64,000 nucleotides of DNA from Paracoccus aminovorans (GCF_001546115.1 NZ_KQ955208.1:1629005-1693004), one strand, 5' to 3'. Positions 17,180-27,488 are shown, numbered from the stretch's first letter. A program made the numbers and translations. Notes: generated by a model from the sequence alone, not told the origin.

Positions 17180-20099
17180 CGGCAAACCTCTCGGGCGTCG
17201 CGGGGTCGGTCGCGTCCCATTCGCCGTGCCGCGACAGGTGGTCGTAATCGCTGGCATGGTCGCTGCGCTCCATCGCCAGGCGGGCGGTGAAGCCGCGCTC
17301 GCCGCGCAGGTAAAGCCCGATCAGCGCGACGAAACCCTGCCAGGTTTCAAGGGCCTGGCCGGGGCCGAAGTCGCGCGGCTCGGTCCTGCCCTCGCCACCC
17401 AGCTGGATATAGCTGATGCCGGCGACCTCGGCCGGGCCAAGGCGCGGAAAGCCGCCCAGCTCGACCATTGCCGCCTCCAGCGGCAGCTGCTTGTCGAAAT
17501 GCGCGACCTGCTTGTCGGTCGGCGGCTTGCCGGACTTGTAGTCATAGACCTGCACCCGGCCATCCGTCAGCCGGTCCAGCCGGTCGGGCCGCGCGGTCAG
17601 GCGGAAATCGGCGCCGGGCACGGCCAGCGCGCCGCGGTCCTCGACCAGCACCGGGCGGCCCTGTTGCAGCCGCACCGCCTCGTCCGCCATCAGCCGATCC
17701 GCGACGCCATTGATGCGCGCGCGCCAGAACAGCCGGGCCGAGGGCCAGGGCACCTGTTCGGCCAGCACCGCGTCTGTGATCACAAGCAGGCGGTCGCGCA
17801 TCACCTCGGGGGTTTCCGGCAGGTCGGGCAGGCCGCGCAGGAAGCGGTCCATGATCGCGTGCAGCGCATTGCCGCGGTCGGCGGCGTCGGGTTCGGGACG
17901 CAAGGGCTCGAGCGCCCGCAGCCCCAGCACGCGGCGGGCATAGACGGCATAGGGGTCGCGGATCAGCGTCCGGACCTCGGTCACCGACATTTCCGCCAGC
18001 GCCGGGGCGGGCGGGATCGGCGAGGGCCGCGCGGCGCGGGGCAGGTGCTGCGCCGGCCGGGCCTGGGCCTCGGCCAGGTCCAGCCAGAACCGTCCGCGCG
18101 CGCGCATCTCGGCCAGGGCGCGGGGGCCGTCCTGCGCGGGCAGGCCGCCCAGCAGGTTGGTCAGCCGGTTCAGCCAGCGCGCCGGGATGGTCTCGGCCTC
18201 GGCGTCGCGGCGGGCGCGGGTCAGGATCACCTGCGCGGCGCCGGCGGCCTGCTGGAAGTCATGCGCGGACAGGCCCACGCGCCGCTCGGGCAGGGTCAGC
18301 CCGGCCGCCAGCCGCATCGGCCGCGACAGCCAGGGGTCCGGGGGCAGGGCCTGCGGCCAGCCGCCCTCGTTCAGGCCGGCCAGGATGACCTGGCCCACCG
18401 CCTCGGAGCGGGCCTCGCGCGGGCCGCGGAAGCGGACCAGCGGATGCGCGGCCACGTCCTGGCGCACCGCCTGGGCCTGCAATTCGCCATGCAGCAGGTC
18501 GCGGAATTCGCCGGGGCGCAGGTCGTGGCCCAGGGCAGCATGGGCGGCCAAATGGTCCAGCACGCCGCGCGCCAGACCGCCGGCGGCCTTGCCCCAAAGC
18601 TCGGAGGCATCGGCGCTGCCGCCCGGGCCGGCGGCCAGATCCTCGGCCAGGGCGCGCAATTCGGAGAGCCGCGCCGCCAGCGGACGCGGGGCGCGGTCGC
18701 GGGCCAAGGGCACGATCCGGTCCAGCAGGCCGGCCAGCCACAGCGCCCAGGGCTTGCTTTTCTCGTCACCGCGCTCGGCCCATTGGCGCAGGGCCGCGCC
18801 CTCGGGAAAGGCCGGGCCGTCGCGGCGCAGCGCCAGTTCCAGGTCGCGGCTGTGGAGGTTGTGATCACGGCGGTATTCCGCACCCAGCCCTGTCGCGGTG
18901 ACCGGATGCTTCAGCAGCACCAAGAGGCCGTCGATCATCAGCTCGGCCCCGTTCAGGTCGGCGACATGGCGCAGGAACAGGCCCGGCGCGGTCAGCGGCA
19001 GCGGCTGGCCGGCCGAATCGTCCGGGATGATGCCCCAGCGGTCCAGCGCGGATTGCACGCGCCGGGTCAGCATCCGGTCGGCAGCGATCAGCGTGACGGG
19101 CTCGGCGTGCTCGACCGCCTGGCGGATGATCAGGGCGATGGCCTCGGCCTCGTGGCCGGGCTGCTCGGCCTCGATCAGGGTCAGGTTCGCGGTGGCGGGC
19201 GGCAAGGGGCCGAGCGCAGGGCCCTCGGTGATCCATTGGTCGGTGACCGGGGCAGGGCGCAGGGCCAGGGAAATCAGGCGGTTGCGCGCCGGGTCGGGGG
19301 CGGCGCCGGGCAGCCAGTCGCGCGGCGGGCCGAACTCGGCCAGGAAGGGGGCATAGCGGGCCTGCGGGTGATCCTCGGCCCGGGCGTCGAGGCTGTCCCA
19401 GACCGGCTGCGGCAGGTCGGGGTCGAAGCCGGGCAGCACCACGGCGCCCATCGGCAGCCGGGCGACGGCGCGCATGAAGTCCCGCGTCGCGCCATGCGAG
19501 CCGGTCGAGCCGGCGACCAGCACCGGCCCCTCGGGCAGCATTTCGCCCCGCGCCCAGGCGGCCGCCAGCCGCTCGGCCGCGGCGCGCTGCCGGCTCTCGC
19601 GATCCTGCGGCGGGTCGGTCAGGTAATAGCCGGCGGCGATCTTCAGGAAGGCCAGCGCCCGGCCCCAATGCTGGGCATGCTCGCTGGCGTCGATGCGGTC
19701 CAGCGCCGTGGCGTCCAGCCCTTCCAGCTGCATCTCGGCCATCAGCCCGGCCAGCGAGGCCGCGAGTTCCGGCACCGACTGGCCCTGCGCCAGGTCGGGC
19801 TGGGCGCGCAGCGCGGCGTCGATCAGCCGGCCCAACTCCAGCCGCCGGGCCAAGGGCGCGGTCGCCGCGCCGCCGCCGATGTCGGCAATCAGCCGCAGCT
19901 GCGGCAGCACCAGCGGCCCGCGCCAGACCAGCGCATCGCGCAGCGCCAGCAGCGACTGGCCCGCGTTGGCATAGACCGTCACCCGCGCCATGTCCTGCGG
20001 CGGGCGGTGGCGCATCCGCGCGATCAATCCCTCGGCAAAGGCGCCGGCGAAATCGGCGCCGCAGGGCAGGGCGTAAAGGCCGCCTTGCCAGTCAGCCAC
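17172..20099 (-). CDS. addB: AddB nuclease subunit
   Basis: 975 aa from a GTG at 20099 with GGAG 7 nt upstream. The ATP-binding loop is degenerate (VLVAGSTGSHGATRD), as is common in alphaproteobacterial AddB. The C-terminal nuclease motif is VQVYDYKSGKPPTD, preceded by the RGNALHAIMDRFL region. AddB supplies the second nuclease of the AddAB enzyme and is thought to carry Chi recognition. It overlaps murU by 8 bp and addA by 8 bp. Confidence 0.95.
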   Translation of the reverse strand: MADWQGGLYALPCGADFAGAFAEGLIARMRHRPPQDMARVTVYANAGQSLLALRDALVWRGPLVLPQLRLIADIGGGAATAPLARRLELGRLIDAALRAQPDLAQGQSVPELAASLAGLMAEMQLEGLDATALDRIDASEHAQHWGRALAFLKIAAGYYLTDPPQDRESRQRAAAERLAAAWARGEMLPEGPVLVAGSTGSHGATRDFMRAVARLPMGAVVLPGFDPDLPQPVWDSLDARAEDHPQARYAPFLAEFGPPRDWLPGAAPDPARNRLISLALRPAPVTDQWITEGPALGPLPPATANLTLIEAEQPGHEAEAIALIIRQAVEHAEPVTLIAADRMLTRRVQSALDRWGIIPDDSAGQPLPLTAPGLFLRHVADLNGAELMIDGLLVLLKHPVTATGLGAEYRRDHNLHSRDLELALRRDGPAFPEGAALRQWAERGDEKSKPWALWLAGLLDRIVPLARDRAPRPLAARLSELRALAEDLAAGPGGSADASELWGKAAGGLARGVLDHLAAHAALGHDLRPGEFRDLLHGELQAQAVRQDVAAHPLVRFRGPREARSEAVGQVILAGLNEGGWPQALPPDPWLSRPMRLAAGLTLPERRVGLSAHDFQQAAGAAQVILTRARRDAEAETIPARWLNRLTNLLGGLPAQDGPRALAEMRARGRFWLDLAEAQARPAQHLPRAARPSPIPPAPALAEMSVTEVRTLIRDPYAVYARRVLGLRALEPLRPEPDAADRGNALHAIMDRFLRGLPDLPETPEVMRDRLLVITDAVLAEQVPWPSARLFWRARINGVADRLMADEAVRLQQGRPVLVEDRGALAVPGADFRLTARPDRLDRLTDGRVQVYDYKSGKPPTDKQVAHFDKQLPLEAAMVELGGFPRLGPAEVAGISYIQLGGEGRTEPRDFGPGQALETWQGFVALIGLYLRGERGFTARLAMERSDHASDYDHLSRHGEWDATDPATPERFADG

Positions 20100-20760
20100 C
20101 GAGCAGCTCCTCGGCCAGCGGGATGCAGTCGGGCCGGCCGACGTCGCACCATGCGCCGGCATGGACCAGGCCAAAGGCGCGGCCCTCGGCGATCAGCCGG
20201 TCCCAGAGCAGGTTCAGCGAGAACACCGTCTCGGGGATCTCCTCCAGCCGGTCGGGGCGGATGATCTGCGCGCCGCCATAGACCAGATCGCCCTTGCGGA
20301 TCAGGTGGTTGTCGGGGCCGAGGCTGAAATCGCCGCCGCCCTGGCGGCCATGCGTCCGGGCGATGGGCACCAGCATCAAGAGCGCGTCCATATCCTCGCG
20401 CCAACCCGCAAGCAGCGCGCGGATCGGGTTCGGGCCGGTCCAGATCACATCGGGGTTCATTGTGATCACAGGACCGGCGCCCAGCAGCGGCAAGGCCTTG
20501 CGCAGGCCGCCGCCGGTGTCCAGCAGCAGGTCGGTTTCATCGGAAATCGCCGCCTGCGCGCCGATGTGATCACGGACCTGGTGGCCGAGATGGTGGATAT
20601 TGACCACCACCGGCCCGACCCCTGCCGCGCGACCCAGATCCAGCGCCCGGTCCAGCAGGGTGCGGCCGGCAACCGGGATCAAGGGTTTCGGCACGGTATC
20701 GGTCAAGGGCGCCATGCGGGTGCCCTTGCCCGCGGCAAAGATCATCAACGGCAGGCTCAT
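20092..20760 (-). CDS. murU: MurU-type N-acetylmuramate-1-phosphate uridylyltransferase
   Basis: 222 aa. The nucleotidyltransferase signature FAAGKGTRMAPLTDTVPKPLIPV is at residues 8-30, with ITMNPDVIW holding the metal-binding Asp and DTGGGL near 83. MurU converts MurNAc-1-phosphate to UDP-MurNAc in cell-wall recycling. The gene overlaps by 4 bp the tsaE/amgK fusion, whose kinase half makes the MurNAc-1-phosphate, so the two steps are encoded together. Confidence 0.88.
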   Translation of the reverse strand: MSLPLMIFAAGKGTRMAPLTDTVPKPLIPVAGRTLLDRALDLGRAAGVGPVVVNIHHLGHQVRDHIGAQAAISDETDLLLDTGGGLRKALPLLGAGPVITMNPDVIWTGPNPIRALLAGWREDMDALLMLVPIARTHGRQGGGDFSLGPDNHLIRKGDLVYGGAQIIRPDRLEEIPETVFSLNLLWDRLIAEGRAFGLVHAGAWCDVGRPDCIPLAEELLGG

Positions 20761-22172
20761 CCGGCGATCCTTTCGATCACCTCGGGCGTGGGCGCGGGAA
20801 TGCCCGCCATGGCCTCGGCCAGCGGCGCCAGCGCCGGATGCGCCAGGTCGCGCCGGATGGCGTCCCAGACCCGGGGCATGAAGGCAAGATAACGCCGCTT
20901 GCCCTCGCGCTGCGCCAGCCGGGTGAAGATGCCCAGGATGCGCAGGTTCCTCTGCGCGCCCAGAAGCGCATAGGCGGCGCGGAAGCGCGCGCCATCGACC
21001 CCGGCCGCGGCGATATAGCGGTCGATCTGCGCCTGTTCGACCTCGGGCGCCACGTCGCGGCGGGCGTCCTGCAGGGCCGAGACCAGGTCATAGGCCGGAT
21101 GCACGGCCACCGCGTCCTGGAAATCCAGCAGGCCCAGGGGCGCGTCGCCCCGCCAGACCAGGTTCTCGGCGTGGAAGTCGCGCAGCCCCAGCACCGGCGG
21201 CGCATCGGCACAAAGCGCGCCATGCAGCGCCTCGACGGTCGGCGCGATCCCGGCGCCGAAGCCCGGCGCGCCGGCGGCGGCGGGGTAGTATTCGGCGAAA
21301 AGCCCGACCTGCCGCGCCAGTTCCGGCCCGTCGAGGCGCAGGACGAAATCCGGCGGCTGATGGCGATGCAGCGCGACCAGCAGGTCGGTCATGCGGTCAT
21401 AGACCCGCGGCGCCAGTGCCGGCTCGGCCGCGAGCACCCGGGCCACCAGGTCGTCGCCCAGGTCTTCCAGCAGCAAAAGCCCCTCGTGCTGGTCGGCGGC
21501 CAGGATCTCGGGCGCGTGGAAATCGCGATGCCGCAGCCATTGCGTCATGGCGACATAGCCGTCGGTGGTGCCGGGCGCGGCATCCATCAGCACGGCGCTG
21601 CGGTCCCCGTCGATCAGCCGGAAATAGCGCCGCGACGAGGCGTCGCCCGCCAGCGGAACCAGCCGCGCATCCGCCCAGCCGGCGCGGTGGATCAGCCGGG
21701 CGAGGCTGGGCAGGCGGGCGGCAAAGCCCCAGCGCGGCTCGGCGCCCGAAAGCGTGATCCGGCGCTGGTCGGGGTCGTCGGCATCGGGGTCGAGGCCGAC
21801 GGTCAGCGGGTCGGGCAGGGCGGTGCCATGGTCGGGCCATTCGACCAGAACGATGCCGTCCTGCATCGCCTCGTCCAGGCCCAGCTCGGCCAGTTCCTCG
21901 GGATGGGTCAGGCGATAGAGGTCGGCGTGCCAGATCTCGGTCCCCAAGGGGTCGGCATAGGTCTGGACCAGGGTGAAGGTCGGGCTCGGCACGTCCTCGG
22001 CCGCCTCGCCCTGGCGGGCACGGATGAAGGCGCGGGCGAAATGCGTCTTGCCGGCGCCGACCGGGCCTTGCAGGGCGATCACGTCGCCGGGTTTCAGGAC
22101 CGCAGCCATCACCCGCGCCAGGCAGGCGGTCAGATCGGCATCGGCAAGATCAAGCGTCGCAAGCAGGGTCAT
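20757..22172 (-). CDS. tsaE/amgK: TsaE-AmgK fusion: tRNA t6A ATPase plus sugar kinase
   Basis: 471 aa, two proteins in one. Residues 1-150 are TsaE, the ATPase needed for N6-threonylcarbamoyl-adenosine in tRNA: Walker A LQGPVGAGKTHFARAF, SPTFTLVQTY, HADLYRLTHPEEL and VLVEWPD. Residues about 160-471 are an aminoglycoside-phosphotransferase-like kinase of the AmgK type: LAGDASSRRYFRL, LLLEDLGDDL, LGLRDFHAENLVWRG (catalytic loop) and LLDFQDAVAVHPAYDL. AmgK phosphorylates MurNAc or GlcNAc at the anomeric carbon for MurU. The fusion is known in Rhodobacterales. Confidence 0.92.
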   Translation of the reverse strand: MTLLATLDLADADLTACLARVMAAVLKPGDVIALQGPVGAGKTHFARAFIRARQGEAAEDVPSPTFTLVQTYADPLGTEIWHADLYRLTHPEELAELGLDEAMQDGIVLVEWPDHGTALPDPLTVGLDPDADDPDQRRITLSGAEPRWGFAARLPSLARLIHRAGWADARLVPLAGDASSRRYFRLIDGDRSAVLMDAAPGTTDGYVAMTQWLRHRDFHAPEILAADQHEGLLLLEDLGDDLVARVLAAEPALAPRVYDRMTDLLVALHRHQPPDFVLRLDGPELARQVGLFAEYYPAAAGAPGFGAGIAPTVEALHGALCADAPPVLGLRDFHAENLVWRGDAPLGLLDFQDAVAVHPAYDLVSALQDARRDVAPEVEQAQIDRYIAAAGVDGARFRAAYALLGAQRNLRILGIFTRLAQREGKRRYLAFMPRVWDAIRRDLAHPALAPLAEAMAGIPAPTPEVIERIAG

Positions 22173-22196
22173 GGCCTGAACCTAAGCGCCCCGGCG

Positions 22197-23003
22197 TCAG
22201 AGGCCAAGCACATCCGCCATGTCATATTCGCCCGGCCCCTTGTCCTGGCCCCACAGCGCCGCCCTGAGCGCGCCGCGGGCAAAGATGGCGCGGTCGGTGG
22301 CAAGATGGCGCAGCACCACGCGCTCGCCCGCCGTGGCGAAGATCACGTCATGCTCACCCACCACGTCGCCGCCGCGGATGGCGGCAAAGCCGATGCTGCC
22401 GGGCGCGCGGGCGCCGGTGATGCCCTCGCGCGCCGGGGTGCGCAATTCGTCCAGGCTGCGGCCGCGCCCCTCGGCGGCGGCCTCGCCCAGCATCAGGGCG
22501 GTGCCGGAGGGGGCGTCCACCTTGCGGTTGTGATGCGCCTCGACCACCTCGACGTCCCAATCCTCGCCCAGGGCGGCCGCGACCTTGCGGGTCAGCCCGA
22601 CCAGCAGGTTGACGCCCAGGCTCATGTTGCCGGCGCGGATGATCGGGGCATGGCGGGCGGCGGGTTTCAGCGCGGCCAGCTGCTCGGGCGAAAAGCCGGT
22701 GGTGCCGATGACATGCACGGCGCGGGCCTGCGCGGCCAGCTCGGCGAAAGCCAGCGTCGCCTCGGGCGTGGTGAAGTCGATCACCGCCTGCGCCTTGGCG
22801 ATGGCCTCGACCGGGTCGTCGGTGACCGTGATCCCCAGGGCGGGACCGCCCATTACCTCGCCCAGGTCGCGGCCGATCCAGGGGCTGCCGGGCCGCTCGA
22901 TGGCGCCGACCAGCCGGGCCTGATCCGATTCCAGCACCGTGCGCACCAGCATCTGCCCCATGCGCCCCGAGGCGCCCGTAATCGCGATTCCCGGTCTATC
23001 CAT
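22197..23003 (-). CDS. dapB: 4-hydroxy-tetrahydrodipicolinate reductase DapB
   Basis: 268 aa. NAD(P)-binding [11 protein letters not shown] at residues 9-19; catalytic [16 protein letters not shown] at about 155-170; GTTGFS near 99. DapB carries out the reductive step of the diaminopimelate/lysine pathway, which also feeds cell-wall synthesis. It starts upstream of the tsaE/amgK operon on the same strand (24 bp gap) and diverges from rbfA. Confidence 0.97.
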   Translation of the reverse strand: MDRPGIAITGASGRMGQMLVRTVLESDQARLVGAIERPGSPWIGRDLGEVMGGPALGITVTDDPVEAIAKAQAVIDFTTPEATLAFAELAAQARAVHVIGTTGFSPEQLAALKPAARHAPIIRAGNMSLGVNLLVGLTRKVAAALGEDWDVEVVEAHHNRKVDAPSGTALMLGEAAAEGRGRSLDELRTPAREGITGARAPGSIGFAAIRGGDVVGEHDVIFATAGERVVLRHLATDRAIFARGALRAALWGQDKGPGEYDMADVLGL

Positions 23004-23071
23004 GCGTCATCCCCCGTTTGCGCCCGTTCTATCCCGTTGCGGCCCGGCCCGCGACCCCCTACATCTGCGCC

Positions 23072-23485
23072 ATGGCACAGAACCGCTTTCATTCCGGCAA
23101 TGGTCCCTCGCAGCGCCAGCTGCGCGTGGGCGAATTGATCCGCCGTACGCTTTCCGATGTCCTGGCCCGGGCGGATGTCCACGACCCGGACCTGAACCGG
23201 CACTCGATCACCGTGGGAGAGGTGAAGACCTCGCCCGACCTCAAGGTCGCGACGGCCTATGTGCTGCCCTTGGGCGGCCGCGATGCCGAAGAGGCGCTGG
23301 CCGCCCTGCGCCGCAACGCGCCCGAGCTGCGCCACCTGGTCGCCAAGGCGATGACGCTGAAATACGCGCCGCAGCTGCGCTTCGTGCTGGACGAGACCTT
23401 CGACCGTATGGACGACACCCGCCGCATGTTCGCCGACGAGCGTGTGCGCCGCGATGTGGAACACGACGAAGACGATGAGGACTGA
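23072..23485 (+). CDS. rbfA: Ribosome-binding factor A
   Basis: 137 aa KH-like protein. It begins [24 protein letters not shown] and contains [24 protein letters not shown] and the conserved [14 protein letters not shown]; the acidic tail HDEDDED is typical of alphaproteobacteria. RbfA binds the 30S subunit during 16S rRNA maturation and cold adaptation. The next gene starts 11 bp before its stop, and truB follows that, so rbfA, the glycosidase-like gene and truB form one unit. Confidence 0.95.
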   Translation: MAQNRFHSGNGPSQRQLRVGELIRRTLSDVLARADVHDPDLNRHSITVGEVKTSPDLKVATAYVLPLGGRDAEEALAALRRNAPELRHLVAKAMTLKYAPQLRFVLDETFDRMDDTRRMFADERVRRDVEHDEDDED

Positions 23486-24230
23486 CCTGAAGCGCCGGCT
23501 GGGCCTGGCGATCGGCGCGCTGATCGCCATGACCCTGCCCGCCGTGGCCGGGATCTGCGAAAAGCGCGATTTCGACGGCCAGGGCTATGTCGTCTGCACG
23601 CTCGAGGCCGCGCAGGAGCCGGGGCTGAAGCTGTGGCTGAACGGGCCGGACGGCAAGGTGCTGGGCGATTTCACCGCCGTCCGCCGCACCCTAGCCCCCG
23701 GCGAAACCTTGGCTTTCGCCATGAACGCCGGCATGTATCACGCCGATTACACCCCGGTCGGGCTTTACCTCAGCAATGGCGACAAGGCCCATGACATCGT
23801 CACCGGCGCCAGCAACGACAATTTCGGCATGCTGCCGAACGGCGTCTTCTGCACCGGCGGCGCGCGCCCCTATCAGGTGATCGAAAGCCGCGCCTTCGCC
23901 AAGGCGCCGCCGCAATGCCGCCTTGCCACGCAATCCGGGCCGATGCTGGTGATCGACGGCGCGCTGCACCCGCGCTTCCTGGTCGATTCGGACAGCCGCT
24001 ATATCCGGAACGGCGTCGGCGTCTCGCCCGATGGCCAGACGGCCTGGTTCGCGATCTCGGACCGCGCGGTCACCTTCCACGAATTCGGCCGGCTGTTCCG
24101 CGACGGACTCGGCGCCCGCGATGCGCTTTACTTTGACGGCTCGATCTCCAGGCTGTATGCCCCCGCGCTCAACCGCGCCGATTTCGGGCGCCGGCTGGGA
24201 CCGATCATCGGCTATACGGAACAGGAATAA
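23475..24230 (+). CDS. Phosphodiester glycosidase-like secreted protein (DUF2233/NAGPA)
   Basis: 251 aa. An N-terminal signal peptide (residues about 8-26, ending in AVAG) is followed by a domain with [68 protein letters not shown] and [11 protein letters not shown], the pattern of the phosphodiester glycosidase family. Most likely periplasmic; substrate unknown. It overlaps rbfA by 11 bp and ends at the first base of the truB start (TAATG), so it is translated with two RNA-maturation genes although its role looks unrelated. Confidence 0.85.
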   Translation: MRTDLKRRLGLAIGALIAMTLPAVAGICEKRDFDGQGYVVCTLEAAQEPGLKLWLNGPDGKVLGDFTAVRRTLAPGETLAFAMNAGMYHADYTPVGLYLSNGDKAHDIVTGASNDNFGMLPNGVFCTGGARPYQVIESRAFAKAPPQCRLATQSGPMLVIDGALHPRFLVDSDSRYIRNGVGVSPDGQTAWFAISDRAVTFHEFGRLFRDGLGARDALYFDGSISRLYAPALNRADFGRRLGPIIGYTEQE

Positions 24231-25132
24231 TGGCACGGAAAAAAGGGCGCGAGATCCACGGTTGGCTGATCGTGGACAAGCCCGCGGGCGTGGGCTCGAC
24301 CGACGTGGTGGGCAAGGTCCGCTGGGCGCTGGACGCGAAGAAGGCCGGCCATGCCGGCACGCTGGACCCGGATGCGACCGGGGTGCTGGCCATCGCACTG
24401 GGCGAGGCGACCAAGACCGTGCCGATCCTGACCGAGGCGCTGAAGGCCTATGACTTCACCGTCAACTGGGGCGCCGAGACCGCCAGCGACGACGCCTCGG
24501 GCGCGGTGCTGAAAACCAGCGACATCCGCCCGGACGCGGCCGCGATCCGCGCCGCCCTGCCGGCCTTCACCGGCGAGATCATGCAGGTGCCGCCCAATGT
24601 CTCGGCCGTCAAGGTCGATGGCGAGCGCGCCTATGACCTCGCCCGCGAAGGCGAGGCGGTCGCGCTTGCCGCCCGGCCGCTCTGGGTGGAATCGCTGGAA
24701 CTGCTGGGCAGCACGCCCGACACGGCCGAGTTGCGCATGGTCTGCGGCAAGGGCGGCTATGTCCGCAGCATCGCCCGCGACCTCGGGCGGGCCTTGGGCT
24801 GCCTTGGCCATGTCGCCCGGCTGCGGCGGATCTGGTCCGGCCCCTTCGACGCCGAGGACGGCATCGGTTTCGACCGCATCGACCGCGCCAACCAGGCCGA
24901 GATCGAGGCGGCGCTCTTGCCCCTGCAAGCTGCGCTGGCCGACCTGCCGCAGCTTCAGGCGACCGAGATGGGCGCCACGCGCATCCTGAACGGCAACCCC
25001 GGCCAGGTGCTGGGCCATGCCGAATTCGGCGAGGAGGTCTGGGTCAGCCGCGAGGGCCGCGCGCTGTGCATCGGCCGCTATATGGGCGGAGAGGTGCACC
25101 CCAGCCGGGTCTTCAACCTTCAGCCGAACTGA
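24230..25132 (+). CDS. truB: tRNA pseudouridine-55 synthase TruB
   Basis: 300 aa. The catalytic segment [25 protein letters not shown] at about residues 40-63 contains the nucleophile Asp of the TLDPDA motif; [23 protein letters not shown] and [12 protein letters not shown] are also family signatures. It modifies U55 in the T-loop of tRNA. The stop overlaps the end of the convergent beta-lactamase-fold gene by 13 bp. Confidence 0.97.
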   Translation: MARKKGREIHGWLIVDKPAGVGSTDVVGKVRWALDAKKAGHAGTLDPDATGVLAIALGEATKTVPILTEALKAYDFTVNWGAETASDDASGAVLKTSDIRPDAAAIRAALPAFTGEIMQVPPNVSAVKVDGERAYDLAREGEAVALAARPLWVESLELLGSTPDTAELRMVCGKGGYVRSIARDLGRALGCLGHVARLRRIWSGPFDAEDGIGFDRIDRANQAEIEAALLPLQAALADLPQLQATEMGATRILNGNPGQVLGHAEFGEEVWVSREGRALCIGRYMGGEVHPSRVFNLQPN

Positions 25133-26052
25133 TATGTCGCCGGCACATAGCGATAGCTGCCGGCGCTGTTCGGCGCGATGAAGCCCAGCGCCGGGAACGG
25201 CATGTGATAGCCGACAAAGGGAATCATCTCGCTGGCCAGCCGCACCAGGACCCGCTTGCGGGTCGCGGCGCCGGCCTCTTTGTCGACGTCGAAACGCACA
25301 TGCCATTCCGGCCGCTCGACCGAATAGACATAGTGGTTGAAACTGTCGCCGGTCAGCAGCAGCTTTTGCCCCTCGCTCTCCAGCAGATAGGTGGTATGGC
25401 CGGGCGTATGGCCATGGGCCGCCTCGGCACGGATGCCGGGCAGGATCTCGCCATCCTCCTCGAACAGCCGTGCCTTGTCGATCAGGGGCTTCACCTTGGC
25501 ATTATAGACATCGCCCGCATTGGCCGCCCAGTAATCCGCCTCGGGGCGCGAGGCGACCAGCTCGGCATTGGCAAAGACCGGCGCCTCGCCGTCCATCAGC
25601 CCGCCGATATGGTCGCCATGCATATGCGTCAGCACGACATGGGTGACATCCTCGGGCTTGACCCCGGCCACGGCCAGCGAGGCCACGGTATTCTCGGGCT
25701 GCATGCCGGTGTCGAACAGCACCAGCGCATCGGCGGTGCGCAGCAGCGTGGGCGTATAGGACCCGCCCGTGCGGTCCGAGGGAATGAAATTCGCCTTGCT
25801 CACCGCCTCGAACTCGGCCGGCTCGGCATTCAAGCCGAAGGTCGCGATCGGATTCTCGCTGCTGCCGGTGCCGCCCAGCACGGTGGTCAGCTCGAACCCG
25901 CCCAGGCGGATGCCATGCACCTTTCCGGCAAAAGCCGGCTTCTCCGCCTCTGCCGCCGGCGCGGTCTGCGCCCGGGCCGGCAATGCCATCAGCACAGGCA
26001 GGCTGCCACCGGCAAGCAGCGCCCCGCGACGACTGAATTTCACCTTGTCCAT
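25120..26052 (-). CDS. Exported metallo-beta-lactamase-fold hydrolase
   Basis: 310 aa. Tat-type signal at the N-terminus ([10 protein letters not shown], residues 7-16, then a hydrophobic stretch and ARAQ near 26-29). Zinc-binding motif [11 protein letters not shown] near residues 140-150, second-shell [11 protein letters not shown] and LLTGDSFNH. The fold covers hydrolases such as lactonases and quinolone-precursor enzymes; this member cannot be assigned more closely. Probably periplasmic. It converges on truB with a 13-bp overlap. Confidence 0.85.
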   Translation of the reverse strand: MDKVKFSRRGALLAGGSLPVLMALPARAQTAPAAEAEKPAFAGKVHGIRLGGFELTTVLGGTGSSENPIATFGLNAEPAEFEAVSKANFIPSDRTGGSYTPTLLRTADALVLFDTGMQPENTVASLAVAGVKPEDVTHVVLTHMHGDHIGGLMDGEAPVFANAELVASRPEADYWAANAGDVYNAKVKPLIDKARLFEEDGEILPGIRAEAAHGHTPGHTTYLLESEGQKLLLTGDSFNHYVYSVERPEWHVRFDVDKEAGAATRKRVLVRLASEMIPFVGYHMPFPALGFIAPNSAGSYRYVPATYQFG

Positions 26053-26170
26053 GCCGCTCTCCCTTTCCCGACTGCCCGTTCAACCCGCAGCGGCAGGGCC
26101 GGTTCCGCGCCGACCGGCACTTTCCGTTTTCCAAATACCCGATCCCGAGCGCGCCACTGGCAGAAGCGGT

Positions 26171-26818
26171 TCAGAACGGGACCGGCGCGTTGAAGCCCAG
26201 CATCACCCCGCTTTCGGGATGCTTGAAACGCAGGCTCTCGGCATGCAGCATCAGCCGGGGGAAATCGGCGGCGGCGCCGGTCGCGTAAAGCGGATCGCCC
26301 AGGATCGGATGGCCCAGCGCCGCCATATGCACGCGCAGCTGGTGGCTGCGCCCGGTCAGCGGCGTCAGCCGCACCCGGGTCTCGGCATCCGAGGCCTTCA
26401 TCACCCGCCAATCGGTCTGCGCCGGCCGGCCCTCGGCATGATCGACCTTCTGGCGCGGCCGGTTCGGCCAGTCGACGATCAGCGGCAGGTCAACGGTGCC
26501 GGATTTCGGCTCGAGCCGGCCCCACAGCCGGGCGACATAGGTCTTTTTCGTCCGCCGATCCTCGAACTGCTTCGACAGATGCCGCTGCGCATGCGGCGTC
26601 AGGCCGAAGACCATGACGCCCGACGTGTCCATGTCCAGCCGATGCACCAGAAGCACGGTTGGAAAGGCGCCGCGCAGCCGCTCGATCAGGCAATCGGCGC
26701 GGTCCTCGCCGCGGCCCGGCACCGACAGCAGCCCGGCCGGCTTGTCCACCACCAGCACCTCGTGATCGGCATGGATCACGCGGGGCTGCGCCTCGGTCGG
26801 CTGATAGACGAAGCTCAT
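26171..26818 (-). CDS. RluA-family pseudouridine synthase
   Basis: 215 aa. The catalytic motif is VHRLDMDTSGVMVFGLT (about residues 58-74), with DKPAGLLSVPGRGED upstream and LTPLTGRSHQLRVHMAALGHPILGDPLY downstream. There is no S4 domain, so it is closest to the short RluA/TruC-type enzymes acting on rRNA or tRNA. The ATG overlaps the stop of the LysE-type gene by 4 bp. Confidence 0.9.
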   Translation of the reverse strand: MSFVYQPTEAQPRVIHADHEVLVVDKPAGLLSVPGRGEDRADCLIERLRGAFPTVLLVHRLDMDTSGVMVFGLTPHAQRHLSKQFEDRRTKKTYVARLWGRLEPKSGTVDLPLIVDWPNRPRQKVDHAEGRPAQTDWRVMKASDAETRVRLTPLTGRSHQLRVHMAALGHPILGDPLYATGAAADFPRLMLHAESLRFKHPESGVMLGFNAPVPF

Positions 26819-27441
26819 TTCCAGACCAGCCGCAGCGCCAGCCCGGCGAACAGGACCGAGGCAAGGCGGTTCACCACCCGCATCCGCGCCGCCATCGCCC
26901 GGCCGGCCAGCCCGGCGGCCATGCCGTAGCCCATGGTGACCAGCGTGCCCGAGCAGACGAACATCAGCCCCAGCGCCAGCACCTGCTGGCCCACCGGCCC
27001 GTATTCCGGCCGGGTGAACTGCGGCAGAAAGGCCAGCAGGAACAGGATCGGCTTGGGGTTCAGCAGGTTCGCCAGCGCCCCGCGCCCGACCAGGTTGCCG
27101 GGACTGCGGGCGGGTTGCGCGGCATTGTCCGTCGGCGTCGCATGCCAGCTTTTCCAGGCCAGGATCAGCAGATAGACCGCGCCCAGAGACTTGATCGCGG
27201 CCAGCGCGCCGGGTTGGGCCGCCACCAGCGCCCCCAGCCCCAGCGCGCAGAAAGCCACATGCACCGACCCGCCGATGCCGACGCCCAGGCCCGCCAGCGC
27301 GCCGGCCCTGGGTCCGCTCTGGATGCCGCAGGCGCTGGCGAAAAGCACGTCCTGCCCGGGCGTCAGGTTCAAGACCAGCGCCCCGGCCATGAAGGCCAGC
27401 AATTGCTGCGCGGGAAATTGCGCCAGCGTGTCCCAGATCAT
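26815..27441 (-). CDS. LysE/RhtB-family amino-acid exporter
   Basis: 208 aa with five or six membrane helices. The family motif NLTPGQDVLFASACGIQSGPRAGALAGLGVGIGGSVH is at about residues 25-61, and LLNPKPILFLLAFLPQF near 125-141. These inner-membrane proteins export amino acids or derivatives; substrate cannot be told. It is translationally coupled (4-bp overlap) to the pseudouridine synthase gene downstream. Confidence 0.9.
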   Translation of the reverse strand: MIWDTLAQFPAQQLLAFMAGALVLNLTPGQDVLFASACGIQSGPRAGALAGLGVGIGGSVHVAFCALGLGALVAAQPGALAAIKSLGAVYLLILAWKSWHATPTDNAAQPARSPGNLVGRGALANLLNPKPILFLLAFLPQFTRPEYGPVGQQVLALGLMFVCSGTLVTMGYGMAAGLAGRAMAARMRVVNRLASVLFAGLALRLVWK

Positions 27442-27488
27442 CGCTCAACCTCGCTTTGGCGCGGATATGCTATGCGGGCCGGGCGGCG

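Noticed and set aside
13619..17290. Long plus-strand open frame opposite addA
   Set aside because: It is a GC-rich shadow: Arg/Gln/Gly-rich, no domain, and fully antisense to a clear AddA.
14063..20572. GTGATCAC as a Chi site for AddAB
   Set aside because: Chi sequences are not palindromic and should be spread over the genome; the five copies here are confined to one operon.
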